From Cardiocondyla obscurior (Eukaryota > Arthropoda > Insecta > Hymenoptera > Formicidae): 64,000 nt of DNA. The notes under the pieces were generated by a model. The model ran no database searches, was not told where the DNA came from, and saw only the letters and a program-made list of their open reading frames with translations. The position numbers and the translations under genes are program-made. The stretch lies in assembly GCF_019399895.1 (NCBI RefSeq), contig NC_091879.1, forward strand, positions 496,001 to 560,000. Reading direction: 5' to 3'. Shown here in pieces: positions 11,918 to 25,371 of this stretch. How positions within the stretch are numbered: the stretch's first letter is position 1; each line of letters starts with the position of its first letter.

Positions 11918-14900
11918 TTTAATTTAATTTAGAAACAAAATAAAAATTAAATTAAATCAAGTTAAATAAAAAATAAAAGAAAACATTCTTTATACAAGCG
12001 ATAACTGCTATTTGCGTGAATTCCGCGTTCGCGCGATTTATCTACCGTGCTCGTTAATCTCGTGAGTATTCTTCTCGGCTCTGGAATGCGTGAAAAGCGG
12101 GCCGCCGCGCGCGGCGAATATACTATTTTTCTTTCTCCCGCGATTTACGATAAATCGCGAGGCGCGCCGGACAATGTCGGCACTTTTCTCGGGAGGCGAC
12201 ATCTCGCGCACTTTAAAACCGATCGAAAGCACTAAGGAAAGTGCCCCGGCCGTCGATTTTTCACGGCGAACTTTCCACTCGTTGCGGAGTTCAAGGGGAC
12301 GCTCTCTCCGTTCACAGCGGCGTCGGATCAAGAAGGTATTATCGGTCGCGGTTGATTACCAAAGTTTTACCCGTCGACCGGATAAGACAGACGATGTTCT
12401 AGTAATGCGCGCATTCTAATAACATTTAATCCTATTGTGCGAATCGCACAATGCAGACGTATCGCGCAATTCGCATTATATCGGCCCTCCATCATCTGAC
12501 ATTTCGATTTCTGTATCAACGTGAGTTGCGTAAACTCGCCGCGTCGAAGAAAAGTACTGTTTTAAAAAAAATGGAACTCGAATCGTTGGTGAAATTCAAA
12601 AAGTAATTAACATTTAAGAAAATTATGCGATGTTCCGCTTCGCTTAGCCTAGAAAATTTCTGTCAGCGAGTGAGCCAGATACACCTGGATTTTGGTCCAC
12701 GGTCCGGTTTTCCGCGGTTTAAGAATATTCAGGAAGATGTGAGCGCGACGGATATATGTATAAGAAACGGCTACAGACCGTGATAGATGGACCGTGATAG
12801 ATGGACCGCTGGATGCTGAGATCGTCCCGCTCGAACGCCGCCGCGAGAAAAGCCACGCTCGAGCGGATCATCGCGCGGACTAATGAAGGATTTCGCCCGG
12901 GCTTAGCAAAGCTGGAGCTTCAACGACGCGCTCAATTTGTCCAGGTATCGCCGAGCGCAAATAATACGGGCATTGTACTCTCGAAACTCCGCCCGCGGCA
13001 ATCAGCCGGAATGCGCGACCGGCGCGTTTAATGGCTGATTAATAATCGACACTTGACGGCCTTTTGTTCGCGGAGCAATGAAAATAACGAATTGAACCTC
13101 AAGAATGATCTCACTTGCTGTACGAACGTGTATAAATTAACGAATAAAAGTAGAAAGAATTAAATACTGTATTTAAAAGAGAAAGGAAAATAAAATTTGT
13201 TTGGGCTAAACAATATTAAATTAATTAAATTACAAATTAACAGTTTTGTAATTTTAACAGCTACGACTAATAAAATCTGATCACAACGTCCAAATTTCGA
13301 TCATTCTAGCCGCTAAAATTCAACGCACGAGTATTAAATTTAGTACGGAGATATCTGCAAGAATGTTAACGACTCAGGATTTTCACCGAGCACCGATGTG
13401 TGACCTAGGGTCAATATGTCAGCTGACACCAAGCTGACCGAATTCCGGCAAGCATTAAGTACACCGTGCCGCGATGTACCTACTGAGAAATCCCGCATAA
13501 TTACGCCCGACACCAATTACACCGAGTCAACTACTAATCAAGTCGACTTTTTCAGCAAAATGTAGAAATACAAGCTAACGAGAAATTAATGGGAAGACAC
13601 GTTGAAACCAATTTACCAACCTATTTAAAGCTATAAAAACTATTTTAAAAAATTCGGAGAAGCAGCGTCAATCATGTCGGAAAGAAAATCTGCAAGGTCC
13701 ACGATTGATAAGAGGTTTCCCGAAGCTTTAAGCGACGCGGATAGTGCTCTTCAAGCTTCACGCGGCAGGTGCGGAAGAGCGTGCGAATTTCCACATGCCC
13801 TTTCGCGGCGAATCCCACGAGAGCGGAGCGCTCGAGCGTTTTTGCATGTGCATCAGAGCGTCGGGATCTCGGTCGCCACCGTAATTTCCATCGGGCCCCC
13901 TGATCCGGTCGATTGCAACGCAATTACGCAATTAGCGCGAGCGGCGAAAAATTCGATCGAAATGCGACCCGGCCGGCCGGCTTTTTCGGGCGGTCCGATA
14001 CTTATGCATACGTCGGCGTCGGAGAGTGTCGACGACTATTTCGGAATCGTTAACGCGAGCCGCAACTCCCCGCGAGAATTCTCGTGGATATCAATTACTG
14101 TCAAATCGATATCGTTGCAGTTGGACGTAGATATGCGTTATAGTTTACATCTCTCGTTCCCTTTTCCCTCCCTCCCTCCCTTCTCTTTGTTTCTCTCTAT
14201 AGTCGCTCGTATCAGCTGGTTGCGTCAGGGCAAATTGCAGTTAGCACTCCCGGGGTTAACCATAGTTAATATCCGCGTCTTCTCCTTCTCCCCCCCCCTC
14301 CTTCCGAGCAGCCCCGCGGTCTTGCGACAAACTTGCTTGCGATACTCCTAACGCGCATTAGCGATGCACGTTCTGATAACCGTGTTGAATTCCGGTCTTT
14401 CATGCGGATATCAAGTAATCGCGCCGGCCCGTATCGCAACGTCTAGGCAAGGCTACCCGAGCGACTGTCGCCGCCGGCTGCGCACCGGCGGATACCGTTT
14501 AACCCGCGCGTGTAATAAGTCCTCTCGCGAGGAGACATAATGCCACGGCAGAAGTTAGATAAACACCCCGCTGTCCAAGTTTCTCTGATGGGACGTAAGA
14601 ATCTCGCGAGTAAACACGCGAGTCTCGCGTTCAACAAGCAATTTGCTCGACGTTACATGCCCGCAAACAAATTTTAATCAAATAACGTCGATTTTATTAA
14701 CGGTCTCGTCCGAAAGACGGTATATAAATCATCCGTGAATAAACGTCTCGAAATAAACGCGCGATAGAGAATTAATTTTTTTTTTTTTAATCATAAAAAG
14801 TTCCACCGTCTTTTCTGGATATAATTTTATATAAAATCCGAAATCTAAAATTCCGAAATTTCGCTCTTTTATCTCACGAATTTAGACTCGTCTAGCTCGC

Positions 14901-16003
14901 TGCTCGGAAATGACCGGCTGTCGTCCCGATTCTAAGTTTCCACGTGGGGACCGGGGAATCGTGCAGAACGATAACCATTTATCGCTTCGCTCCTCGCAAC
15001 TTCGAATCATATCGCGTCGCAAATTCGCTGGCTTTAAGCTTCACCGCTGCGCTTTATGGCCTTCCGGGGACGCGTTCTCGTCTATCGCGACTTTCAGCCC
15101 CGGCGTTGAAAAATTGATAATGCCGCCTGCCCTCCCTTTGACGGCGGCGCACCTTGACCCCGTCACCTTCTCTCGACAAGTTTCGCGAAATGAGAGCGCC
15201 CGCTGACCCGCGCTCCTCGATCTACTCCACCTCGCGGCTGTTTATAAACGGCGGTCGAGTTGAAATTCAAGCAGCGCTTCCACGCCCGATCACCGCGGAA
15301 TAAGGATCCCATCTCATTCTCCTCCATCGCTCCCCCCTCCCCCCGTTTCCTTTTCATCCTTTTTTCCCTATCTTTTTCACTCCGCCAGTCGGTAGCCCCG
15401 TAACCCGCTTTCAGACGGGCGTGTGAAAATTCCGAATGCCGCGCGACACCTCGTGAATTTCAATATAATTGTCAATTAACACGTTTTTTTTTTTTTTTTT
15501 CTACAGTCATAGCGGCACGCTGAAGCGTGCCCGATCGCTTCTCGTCTTTGCTTACATTTAAAAGAATTAGATTATAAATTCCTGACACCCGGTGAAATTA
15601 GTAATCGAAGTGCTTCGCGGAGAGATGACGCGGACGTGTGTGAAAATCGTAATTGCGAGAGCGTCGCATCGAAGAGGGCCACTTGCAAAAGTCGTTTCAC
15701 GAATCCCGCGATCACCGCGAACGGGACTGACGCCAAAACAAGGCTGATCGGCGACTCGTGGCGAATCTACGTCACTTGTTCCGCTTACCGGTAACGCGTA
15801 TCCATCGATACGACGACGTCCCAGGCATGCTGCTCGAGCCTTTTCTCGCCGGACGCCGTACGCTCGCTCGGCTGACGCAGCGCTCGCACGCGATTCGCGA
15901 TACACACTTTGGGTTGAATGTACTCTCTCTTACGAGCTCTCCTCTACACGCGCTTCTTGCCGTGCCGACGGCCAACCGCGCACTGGCCCGAGAGTGTACT
16001 CAC

Positions 16004-16060
16004 CTGGCGACCGTAGATCCTGCTGTCGGCAGATGAGAGGACCTGTTCCTTCCGGGTTCT
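16004..16060 (-). other. Candidate non-coding exon with a consensus splice donor
   Basis: On the minus strand, CAG followed by GTGAGTAC at 16,003 downward is a perfect donor consensus. No long open frame precedes it. It could end an upstream untranslated exon of the minus-strand cadherin, whose coding first exon has its own acceptor at 6185. The upstream limit shown is arbitrary. A single good donor can occur by chance in 12 kb, so this is only a lead. Confidence 0.2.
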
Positions 16061-18838
16061 CTGCTGCCTCGCGGCTTCCGATTGTTCCGCCGTCGCCAAT
16101 TCAGCCCGTCATGCCTCAACACTTGCCTACACCTGTCGGTCTTCTTAGCGGATCTGGCTATCATGCTTACAATGAAGCCTTCATCTCGAGGGCCTGCGAA
16201 CGGGTCCGCTTGATGCTGAAGCAAAAAAAAAAAAGAAAAAATTTTACAGATACGTGCGGCAAAAATTATCCGGTTGAGAATTAAGATAAATGTATTTGCT
16301 ATAAATTTTGTGCACGGTAATATTCTAGAAAACGTTGATGTTAACGATGTGTTTTAATTGCGGCGCTTAAAGACTTTTTTGCCGATATAAACTAACCGCT
16401 AGACTTCTTTTCCTGATTTCTTTTTTTTTTAACCTAATAGTTTTTAATTAATTTCCTTATTTCTAGCTGACTATTCCAAAGAGGGAATCTCGTAACTTTT
16501 CCGAGGTAATGTCCATTCGCCAACAAAAAAATGTTGCGACGAAAAATATTCCCAGCAAACGATTAATTAGGATTCAATCTGAAATTACGAATTACATGCG
16601 TAACAAGTGGTCAAACGACTTAAAATCTTTTTTTTTTTTTCTTTTTTAATCGAATTAGCGAATGGACAGCTTGCTCGAACAACGCAACCATCCGAAGTGG
16701 CCAGTCGAAAGCGAAAGGGACTCTTTCACGACGCTCGCTAAAGGCGAGAGAAGCAAGGAAACGCACGCATGACGAGGCACAGGACTAGTTCTGGCACGGA
16801 CAAAAATCGAACGTGCGCGTTTTATTCATTTTTGATATATACGTATGTACATACGTGTAGCACATCGCGAGGCTCGGAAAACGGGTCCACGCACCTACGA
16901 CGAAAGACGCCGTCCTTGCAACGCTCACTTTGCGGTACATTTCCACGCGAAACGCGTAACTGCATGCTACCAGTGATCCGGCGGTGAACGGATAAGAAGC
17001 TGAACTCCGAATAAACGAAAATTCACGAAGCCAAGCACGACGAAACTTCTCCTGCAAAAAGAAAAAAAAAACAAATTAATCGACCACTCCGGATAAATTT
17101 CTCCGCGAATTGCTGCATCCGTGAAAAAAGAATTACGAGAACGGACGTCAATCGTCGGTCCCACTGTATTGAATAGTTACAATTTTATCCGACATAATTT
17201 CGCGATCTCTAATACCGCGATTATATTATCTATACATTGAGCCGCAACAGATTTTACGAGTACAATTTCTCGGCAGACCGACCGTGACGAGACAAAATGC
17301 GGCGATAAGCACGGAATCAACTGGCTTTAAGAATCGCGACTTATTCTCTTCTCCACCTACGGCGTGGAATAATAATGCGAGCACTTACGTGGAAACGAGG
17401 TTGAGGAAAGGAGAGTGCGCGGGTCGAACCATCAAGAGAAACAATAAGTGGAGAGCTCCTTTCGCGTGATATTTGTCTCGGCGAATTAATTGGACGAGCC
17501 ATTGTTCGAAGCTCGCCCGAAAGCCGGGGCTTTCCAAAATGCTTTCCGTTTTTCTGCATTAAATTTTACAATGCGATTCGTGATTTTATTTCCCCAGCTG
17601 TACTTCGGCAAAAAGATCCGCCGTCCGACGTCTGAAAGAAACACGAATCTCAGAAATATTCTCGGTGGCGCTTTACAACGTAGAACAATTTTACAAAAAA
17701 TACAAAATATAATTTCAACTTTAACATTAAACACTTACATGCGACGTTATCGGAGTTACAGCGAACTTGCGCTCTCGTTAGAATTTATTTCAGCCATTTC
17801 ATGCATCAATAATGCATAAAACCAGTAAGAAAAAAAACCCGGCGGGGAGGGAAGAGGGAAAGACTTCAGAAAATTGTACAGGAATGTAACCTCATTGACA
17901 TTTTTCTCCTTCCGACTCGACGTAACTGCGTCAGCTTCACCTGCAAAAGTCACGATACTGAATATAATATTCTTTTCTTTCATTTAGTTTCATTATACAG
18001 ATATCAATTAAAAGGGCTATAATTGTTGGGATTTCAATAAGAAATAATACATATATGTATGTCACGAAATAAAAGTATTTGATTAAAAAATTATATCTTA
18101 CAAAATGCTTACTTGACTGGAGTCGATGATCTTACACGTGATAGCATCTTATTGATGTTTTATTTGATGATTTTTGTGAGTCACGCGAGTAGGCGAGTGC
18201 CGGGAAAATCTGCTACCAGCCGCGATGTTAAATGGCAACTTTTTAAGATGGACGAAATGTAAGAAGCGTTACTTATTCTCCACGTTACAGAAATTATTTT
18301 GCACCCCGGTGTCTCAGTTATTATCGTGTAAATTAAGTTTCTTCCGTATACCTCTAATTAACCAACCAAGTAATAATTACCTCACTAACTCGCGGAGAAG
18401 GAAACTGCGGATATATTCGGTAAAACGGACGCTACTATTCCGGACGCTGCTAACTACAATCACTTTCACTTTTCACTGCTAACAACTAACTGACTTTTCG
18501 AAATATCTCAGGCACGAGAGGAGAAGCTAGGAGGCTCTCCTGCCTACATGCGCGGCAGCTGCGCGAGAGGGGAAGTGGCGCGGTCTACATCTACATCGCC
18601 TTACAGCAAACTGCATTTTACCGCCATCTAAACTTTGACGCTTGTACTTTGCCAACTACACGTACATGCACCCTGCACAGTGCACAACGCGGAGCGGAGC
18701 CGTTCCCGTTGCAGAGAGCGAGGCACGAATATCCTCTTTATCGCAATATCCTGAACAATTATCCAGCCATATCTGTATCAATATTCTGCCGGAGTTCCAG
18801 CAAAGCTTTGTATCACCTTTCCGAACGAAACAGTGAGA

Positions 18839-20649
18839 ATGGCGGACCCCAAATATGCCGATTTGCCTGGAATTGTAAGTTTTCTATTTTTTCCCGTGCG
18901 TTTGTTCCTGCTTTCGTGTGTCACGTTAAGAATAAACATTTTCACATTCTACTTGTAATTAATATAGGCGTATGACCAGCTCGACGTATACGAGACGAGC
19001 GACCTGCCCGAGTCTGAACAAATGCGAATGTACTGTGAGGTAAGAAACGGAATTTCCTATTGCATGTAACATCTATCGTCATAATTGACGACTGATTTGA
19101 TGAATATTACATTTAGGACGAGCCTGAGAGTTCTTGCGTAGAGCAACTGCACATTAGTGCCAAGGAAGCATTCGGTAAATTCAAGGGCAAGCAGATTGTT
19201 GGGAAGCCAGTAGACTTCTCAGATTGTCTGTCTAATAAGCCAAGAACTGGATACAAGTGAGCTATTTTTATGTTGCATAATATTTTGCTTGCAGAGTGGC
19301 ATATATTAAATGAGAATTTTTAGATTCGGCGATTGGGAGCTTGTCGGCGAAGGCGAAAAAGAGACTCCACTTCAGAAATTCCAAAGACTACAATGTGAAG
19401 TGAAAGAATTGTATGAAGAAGTAAATGAACTGAAGGTAAACTGTAGCTGTCAATAAAATGTACTAAAATTGCTCAGCAGTTTATAATATACATTAAAAAT
19501 ATATACAGGAAAAATCAAAGGATGAAGAAGAGATCAAATCTGCTGGTGAGATTATTTCTCAAGCACAGCAAATAGAAAAGCAACTGATTTCTTTGAAACT
19601 GGAAGAATGTCTAGGCCCTGACGTGATTGCAAGTTTATCAGATCCACAAGGCACTGTACTCAAGTATGTGAAGTATAATTTACAATAAACCCTAATTTTT
19701 TTTCACTCTACAGAATTATATTACAAGATTGTATTAATATTACAGGCAATTGATATCGCAAATAGAACTGTTTAAGCAAACCAGTGTACCTCAATCAAAG
19801 TCAGAGAGTAAAAAGATAAAGGAGCCAGCCGAACCTGGCGTTATTAAATACCAGATGATGTATTTGCCAGAAAAAGCAAGAATGCAGGAAGCTGCTAGGG
19901 TTGCACAACTTGAACAGAGACTTTGTTGCTTAGAGAATATTATAGGAACGAGCAACGACAAACTATCAAAATTCTCGCAGGTAAAAATCGTTCATTTTTT
20001 TACGTTTATGAATTTCAAACAATTCTATGCACTTTCCCTTTTGTCACAGAATCTGAAGAGCCAGGGTATAATGGAGGCTGTGCAACAATTGGAAGCAAAA
20101 GCCGCGTTACTGGACGTCAATCAATTAGATACCATTGAAACGAGATTAGGCACTTTGATTTATCGGATGGACAGTATTGTACAGAAAAAAGCGACGATAG
20201 AACAAGAGTCGGAACAAGAGCAAAAGGTTAGTACAAAAAAAAATGGTTGACGCAATATTACGATTATATCTTACTAAATGAATTTTTACTACAGATCTCG
20301 GAAATGTATGAAATAATGAAAAAGACTGATGCTGTGTCGCAAATACTACCGCAGACGGTAGAAAGGTTACTGGCGTTAAATGATATTCACCAACAAGGTA
20401 ATTTAATAATGACAAATGTATGTTTGTTGAACTAAAAATATTCTAATAACGTTTTGTATTTCAGCCGCTGCCTTCAGTAAATCCTTAATAAAATTGGATG
20501 AATTACAAACGGAGATCTCGTCGGGACTAGAAGGTAACAAATCTTTACTTAAAGGAGTGCAGGAGAGTTTTGCTTCAAATTTGGATATTATAAAAAGCGA
20601 TATAGCATTGCTCGATGAACGCGTAAAAAAACTTAATAAGTCAAAATAG
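18839..20649 (+). CDS. DCTN2: Dynactin subunit 2 (p50 dynamitin)
   Basis: Nine exons: 18839-18874, 18968-19039, 19117-19256, 19324-19435, 19509-19663, 19746-19980, 20050-20226, 20295-20397 and 20465-20649, giving 404 residues (human about 401-406). The N-terminus MADPKYADLPGI plus YETSDLPE is the diagnostic dynamitin start; the segment KQIVGKPVDFSD follows. The rest is rich in coiled coil (EKSKDEEEIKSA and REEARVAQLEQRL-like heptads) to the end ERVKKLNKSK. The protein is the shoulder subunit of the dynactin complex. It links the p150/p24 projecting arm to the Arp1 filament and so couples dynein to cargo, centrosomes and kinetochores. The start is the first ATG after the CpG-rich leader and lies immediately before a 36-nt first coding exon. 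Stop TAG is at 20,647. The gene runs tail-to-tail with RPL27. Confidence 0.95.
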
Positions 20650-21134
20650 ATCGATAATGTTAGCACCTAGATTGATTTATGAATATTACTCAAAGTATTT
20701 ATGTCAAATTATTTATAAATTCTATATACTTTGCTTTATACCCCACACTTACGTCATTATTAGTCTTTAAATATTATGCTATGTATAATTTAATTTCTCT
20801 AACATATTTGCTAAAATAATAAAAACCTATTGTAAATTTATATATAATGCAAAAATGTTTAATAATAACAATGGTATAAAATAAAACCTGGAACTTCAAT
20901 TAAAAAAATTTACAAGTTTTATTAAACACTGTGATAATGAAAAAAGTAATGAGTATGTTATGAGGTATATAACTCGAGTATAAGTTAATTAAACTAGAAA
21001 ACAAATAAAATAGATAATAATAAATATGAATATGTATAAAGATTTAGTATCTTTTACATAGGATATAATGTGAATGGAAAAAATTGTATTCACCTTTTCG
21101 TATATCTGTATAGCAGACTTTTATTTAAAAACAA
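20650..21134. other. Shared 3' region of convergent DCTN2 and RPL27
   Basis: AT-rich untranslated DNA between two convergent stop codons, 485 bp apart. A plus-strand AATAAA near 20,818 can serve DCTN2. A reverse-strand AATAAA near 20,917 can serve RPL27. The two 3' ends are therefore close or overlapping. Nothing else is visible. Confidence 0.6.
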
Positions 21135-21746
21135 TTAGAATCTTAATTTCTGGAAAAACCACTTGTTTTTACCGTTTTTATACCTAAAAAAAAAAAAATA
21201 ATAATTAAATCCTATAACTACACTTGAAAATTACAAAATAGCAGAAAAGCTACACACCTCTCTTCAAATTTGACACGCGTCTGGAAGCGCACCTTCTTAC
21301 GCTTCATTGGGTCCTTAAGATCTTTAGGGGCCACTTTTTCCAACTGTAAATCTACTGTGTATCTCGTTGGCATTAAGTGATTGTAATTTAGGATCTGAAA
21401 AATTTAACAAATAAACAGAATGCTACAATGCATCCAGTACAAAGAACAAAAGTAAGACAATGAAAACTTCGAGTAAACTACGAGTTTCTAAGAAGGAAAA
21501 AAAGTGAGCATAAGAAGACGATCTTACTTTAACAAAGGGCTTGATTTTAGATCTTTTATGCAGTTTGCCCTTTCCCATTCGTTTATGGACTTTGCGTGGG
21601 TATCGATCAATGCCTGCAACCATAGCATGTCCATACTGTTTCTCCGCGGTTCCTTCATCGTAATTGCGCATAACGATAGCTTTCCTTCCTGCGTACCGGC
21701 CGCTAAGGACCAGCACGACTTTTCCTATTTTCATAATCTTCACCAT
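21135..21746 (-). CDS. RpL27: 60S ribosomal protein L27 (eL27)
   Basis: Three coding exons, 21746-21528, 21394-21258 and 21183-21135, encode 134 residues (human 136). The protein begins MVKIMKIGKVVLVLSGRYAG (KOW-type N-terminal domain), includes AGIDRYPRKVHKRMGKGK and NYNHLMPTRYTVD, and ends with the almost invariant KNKWFFQKLRF. It is a structural protein of the large ribosomal subunit near the exit-side rRNA. An acceptor (TATTTTAG) sits 14 bases before the ATG, so at least one non-coding 5' exon exists, as is common for ribosomal protein genes. That exon probably lies near 21,850-21,950, but I could not fix its donor. No frameshift is present, so this is the functional copy rather than a retro-pseudogene. 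Confidence 0.96.
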
Positions 21747-22560
21747 CTTGATGGTGTATGCTAAAATAAAAAAAATAACCTATTAATCACAAATACTTAT
21801 TTCAATAAAAACATGCAGTCTATATTTTCTCTAAAACTGAAAACGATCCATTATTCTGCCAAAAGCGAATCGTAAACCGAGACTAATTCTCGCTGGCGAT
21901 GTAAACATTCTAGATCGTCGAGCGTCACCTAACCTCTTTCGCCACATGAAGTATTATCAGCCAAGAAAAAGAGAAAAGAACCCAAGACGTACCACTTGTC
22001 ACGTTCTAGGAAAAATCAACGAAACGATAGAAAAACGACGATAGGAGACGATCGCCCGACGCAGTGGGCGAAATATATAAAACCCCGGCGAGGAAAGGTT
22101 AGGGTCGCCCTGTTCGACAGCGAGAACTCCTCGGAAATACACGAGATCGAATATCTCCCTACAATCAGAAGTCGCCTTGCAAGCTGATCACAAATACAAG
22201 ACGTAATATAGGAAAAAAAATCTTAAAACACTCGATGCTCGTGGATTATTCCACGCAGCAGTATACATCACGCACCTCACGGCTTTTCCGCACCGTACGA
22301 AAGGAAGTCGAGCACGCTGCCACGGCATGAATTAGCGGAACGATAGACCCGCCACAGTACATCCGCCGGTGGCGATTATCGATGCGGCAAGTCGGATCTC
22401 GGCGGCCATTTGCCGTCAAACAATATGGATCCGTGGTCGACCAAAAACTTTATAATATAATAATTATTTATGATTTATATATACGATACATTATTAGTTA
22501 TTTTATAAAATAATATATTACAAAAAATTTATTTATATACATAATTAAAATAAAAAATGT
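21747..22560. other. RPL27 upstream region
   Basis: Contains the RPL27 leader and promoter and then moderately CpG-rich DNA to about 22,440, followed by an AT-rich stretch (22,440-22,560). An open frame at 21,996-22,187 (63 codons, basic) shows no known family and is not annotated as a gene. Confidence 0.45.
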
Positions 22561-22839
22561 TTAAGTAAATTTTAGTAAATGCAAGTACGCATCTGTTTCA
22601 AATATCGCGCACCAGGGTGTCAACGACTGTCTTTCTATTCGTAATTCTCTGCTGTACCCCATCTGCTCCAATGATTTCCAATCACTTCTATCCACTTTCA
22701 TCAGTCCCATCACTGTGACTGGAGCGAGCACGTAATCTGCGGTGTCAGGACTGTTGGGTAGACGATTTACGTTGCGGCACGACATGCGGCGCACTCGCCG
22801 CGGACTCTGATCCGCCGATCGTCTCCCCGTGGCAATCAC
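22561..22839 (-). CDS. Orphan open frame, uncertain
   Basis: A 92-codon uninterrupted frame begins with MIATGRRSADQSPRRV and ends with DAYLHLLKFT. The second half (VDRSDWKSLEQMGYSRELRI and onward) has an ordinary protein-like composition rather than a low-complexity one. The ATG lies 130 bases from the divergent PRELI-like gene, and a reverse-strand AATAAA-like signal falls near 22,530, just beyond the stop. I do not recognise the family. It could be a short divergent gene, a C-terminal exon of something else, or chance. Confidence 0.2.
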   Translation of the reverse strand: MIATGRRSADQSPRRVRRMSCRNVNRLPNSPDTADYVLAPVTVMGLMKVDRSDWKSLEQMGYSRELRIERQSLTPWCAIFETDAYLHLLKFT

Positions 22840-22968
22840 CGTTTAATCTTTCGGCGACACAATTCGTCAAAATCTCATCCCATTGTTCACGCCACTTTCT
22901 TCTCTGATTCTGTAAACGCTTTTTTCCTCTCGCTCGTAAGACCCGAGCTACAAGTAAATTCTCGCACG

Positions 22969-24068
22969 ATGGTGAAGTATTACGAAAACATCACGACTTT
23001 CATGTTCGACTGGACGCAGGTCGTTCGAGGATTCTTCCAGAGATACCCTAACCCGCACAGGTAACTGAACACACGTTACATCACGCGCATTATCGAAACA
23101 CAAATATTACATAACGTTGATTATATGCCACTTGGAGCTCATGCATCCCGAATTTCCAGCTCACATGTCCTTACTGAGGATACTATCGCCAGGGAAGTTA
23201 AAAATGGCAAGCTCTACTCAAAGCGACTACTGACGAAAACTAACCGAGTACCAAAATGGGGTGAACGATTCATTAGCAAAAACAGTGTCAAAGTTGTAGA
23301 AGAAAGTGTTGTCGATCCAGAGGCTAAAACATTGACCACATACACAAGAAATTTAGGATATACCAAAGTTATGGTAGGCAAATAAAGTGCAAAAAAGTAA
23401 TAATAAGAATGCTTTCTTTAAAAAAAAAAATGATATAAATAATTTATTATAATATATTTATAATATTATAATATATTTATAATATTATAAAATATTTATA
23501 TTAATTATTTTATTATTATTTATATTAATTAATAATTTATATAAATATATATATAAAAATATTATTAATTAACAATTCTGAAATAGCAAATAATTATAAT
23601 TCTTGTTGATTTGTTTCTAATGGTATTGTGAATCTCTTTCAGAGTATTATTGAGAAAGTGGTTTACGAGATTTCTGACGAAAATCCAGAATGGACAGTTG
23701 CAAAAAGGTCGGCATGGATTGACAGTCAGGTCTTTGGTTTCAGCAGAGCAATTCAAGCCTTTGGCTTAGATCGATTTAAAAAGAATTGCGCCAAAATGTC
23801 AGAGGGATTTAATTACGTTCTAACAAACATGTTTCCCCACACGGCGCAATTTCTAAATCCAAAGCTACAACAGAACAGTTTTTCCATGCAAGCTGGCCAC
23901 AGCGCAGCAGACGACAGTGTTACGACAAAGCCAAGTCTTGCGGAAGATTTGCAGCATTCTTTACAGGGTAAAGCCGAAAAGATGAAAGACGCCGCTAAGA
24001 AGGCCACAGACTTGGCAAAAGAAAAAGCAAGGCCAATATACGCGGCTTGTCAAACGAATCAATCGTAA
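22969..24068 (+). CDS. prel: PRELI domain-containing protein 1 (preli-like)
   Basis: Three exons, 22969-23060, 23160-23373 and 23643-24068, give 243 residues. The PRELI/MSF1 domain spans roughly residues 1-175. It starts MVKYYENITTFMFDWTQVV, then RYPNPH, then SSHVLTEDT, KTNRVPKWGERF, TYTRNLGYTKVM and RSAWIDSQVFGFSRAIQAFG, which is the PRELID1 pattern rather than the slowmo/PRELID3 one. The protein carries phosphatidic acid across the mitochondrial intermembrane space, with TRIAP1 as partner in other animals, for cardiolipin synthesis. The C-terminus (KAEKMKDAAKKATDLAKEKA) is the LEA-like amphipathic segment known from PRELI. The ATG is the first in the leader. Intron 2 contains a very AT-rich tandem (TATAATAT) stretch at 23,440-23,560. 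Confidence 0.93.
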
Positions 24069-25371
24069 ACTTAAATATTCCGCAAATGTAAATTACGAAT
24101 AATCTATTATTGAATGTGAACGATGTCGATTAGCAATGGAAAATTATTGACGATTGCATAACATTACATTATTGTGATCTTAAATGAATGGCAAAGTTTC
24201 AGTGACTAGCTTGAAAATTCAATTGTATATTAATCAATAGGCACAATGTAATAACAATTAGCGCAAAAAAAAAGAAAAAAAAATTAGAACATTGGCTGGT
24301 AACAACGAAAGTTGAGAAATAAGTTGTGCTCGGTAGTACAAGGGTCTTAAAATGTTGAAATATTTATACACGTTTAAAATTTGCTAAACATTCTTACGTT
24401 TGATCCATTTGTATGTTATCATTCCTTTTAACTGCCGAATTATTAAGTGTGTCATCGACTGTGTATTAAATTACTTAGTCATTTTTTTATAAATATAAAA
24501 CAAACGTTTTCTATTTCTTTTACAATCGCAAAAATACCATCACCCGCATAAGACGTAATTAAAAGCAAGGAGCATTTTAATATGCTCCTCGTCGATGTAT
24601 ATTGCAGTGTTTATTTGCAACCTAGAGTTGCAATTGACAAATGTAAAGAACAGCATTTTATAGTTATTAACGTCAGAGCAATTACGCATGTTACGGATAC
24701 ACATTCAAAGGGATAGTTTTGCAATAAATTATCCTTTTTCATGTTAATGTAATAAATATATAAGAGTAGTTTTTTTTTTTCTAGATGTTCCGTATCGATA
24801 TGGACAGTCTTATTGATCAATGCAAATTATCAAAAGACTTAATTCCGTATTACTGTCTTTTGAATAATTTAATAATTTCAATGTGCGTTGCCATATATTA
24901 CTGCGATGATTAGAACTATAATTTAAAGTTGCAACAGTATTTATATATACCTTTTAAATATTTCTTCTTGAACCGTTATTGATAAAGTTAAAATTACGAA
25001 TAGAAACAATGCAATATATTAATAATTATTATAATTAATGTAAATGATAACTTTGACAAAATTAAATAGTTTAACGAATGTAATTTCTCACATGTATTTA
25101 AATAAAGTGTCTTTTTAAATTGAAAATTTGAGTACTATTTATTAAAACATTGTACCTAAGTCTTGTGTAATCGTGAAGATTACGCGATATTTTTATCAAG
25201 AGGCACGACAGTGCCTCGCGCCAAGTATAGTATGTATTTTACACGATACATACTTCAGCACCTTTCATGTCTTTTATATAATTTTAACATACGTTCACAG
25301 CATTTATACTTAGTCAAAAATGCATTAACAATAAAATACATCATATTTAATTTTTGATTACAATTAAAAAC
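24069..25371. other. 3' flank of prel
   Basis: AT-rich DNA with poly-A and poly-T runs. Plus-strand AATAAA signals lie near 25,101 and 25,332, so a long 3'UTR is possible. No open frame with protein-like content was found. Confidence 0.5.

Larger units (their letters stand above)
6186..18838. other. CpG-rich intergenic / upstream region without a supported gene
   Basis: About 12.7 kb with high GC and abundant CpG, interrupted by AT-rich islands (7385-7600, 11,320-11,420, 11,820-11,990, 13,120-13,260). Many chance open frames occur, the longest 225 codons at 13,674-14,351, but none resembles a known family. They include low-complexity runs from pyrimidine tracts (for example 14,160-14,200) and have no recognisable domain. 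It lies upstream of both the minus-strand cadherin and the plus-strand DCTN2 gene, so it probably holds regulatory DNA and possibly non-coding 5' exons of the cadherin. No tRNA-like fold or rRNA was found by eye. Confidence 0.55.

Noticed and set aside
13674..14351. 225-codon open frame in the CpG-rich intergenic region
   Set aside because: No recognisable family or domain, pyrimidine-tract low complexity near the end, and competing open frames on the other strand. GC-rich DNA gives such frames by chance.
21996..22187. 63-codon basic frame near the RPL27 promoter
   Set aside because: Begins inside the probable RPL27 leader region on the opposite strand and shows no known motif.
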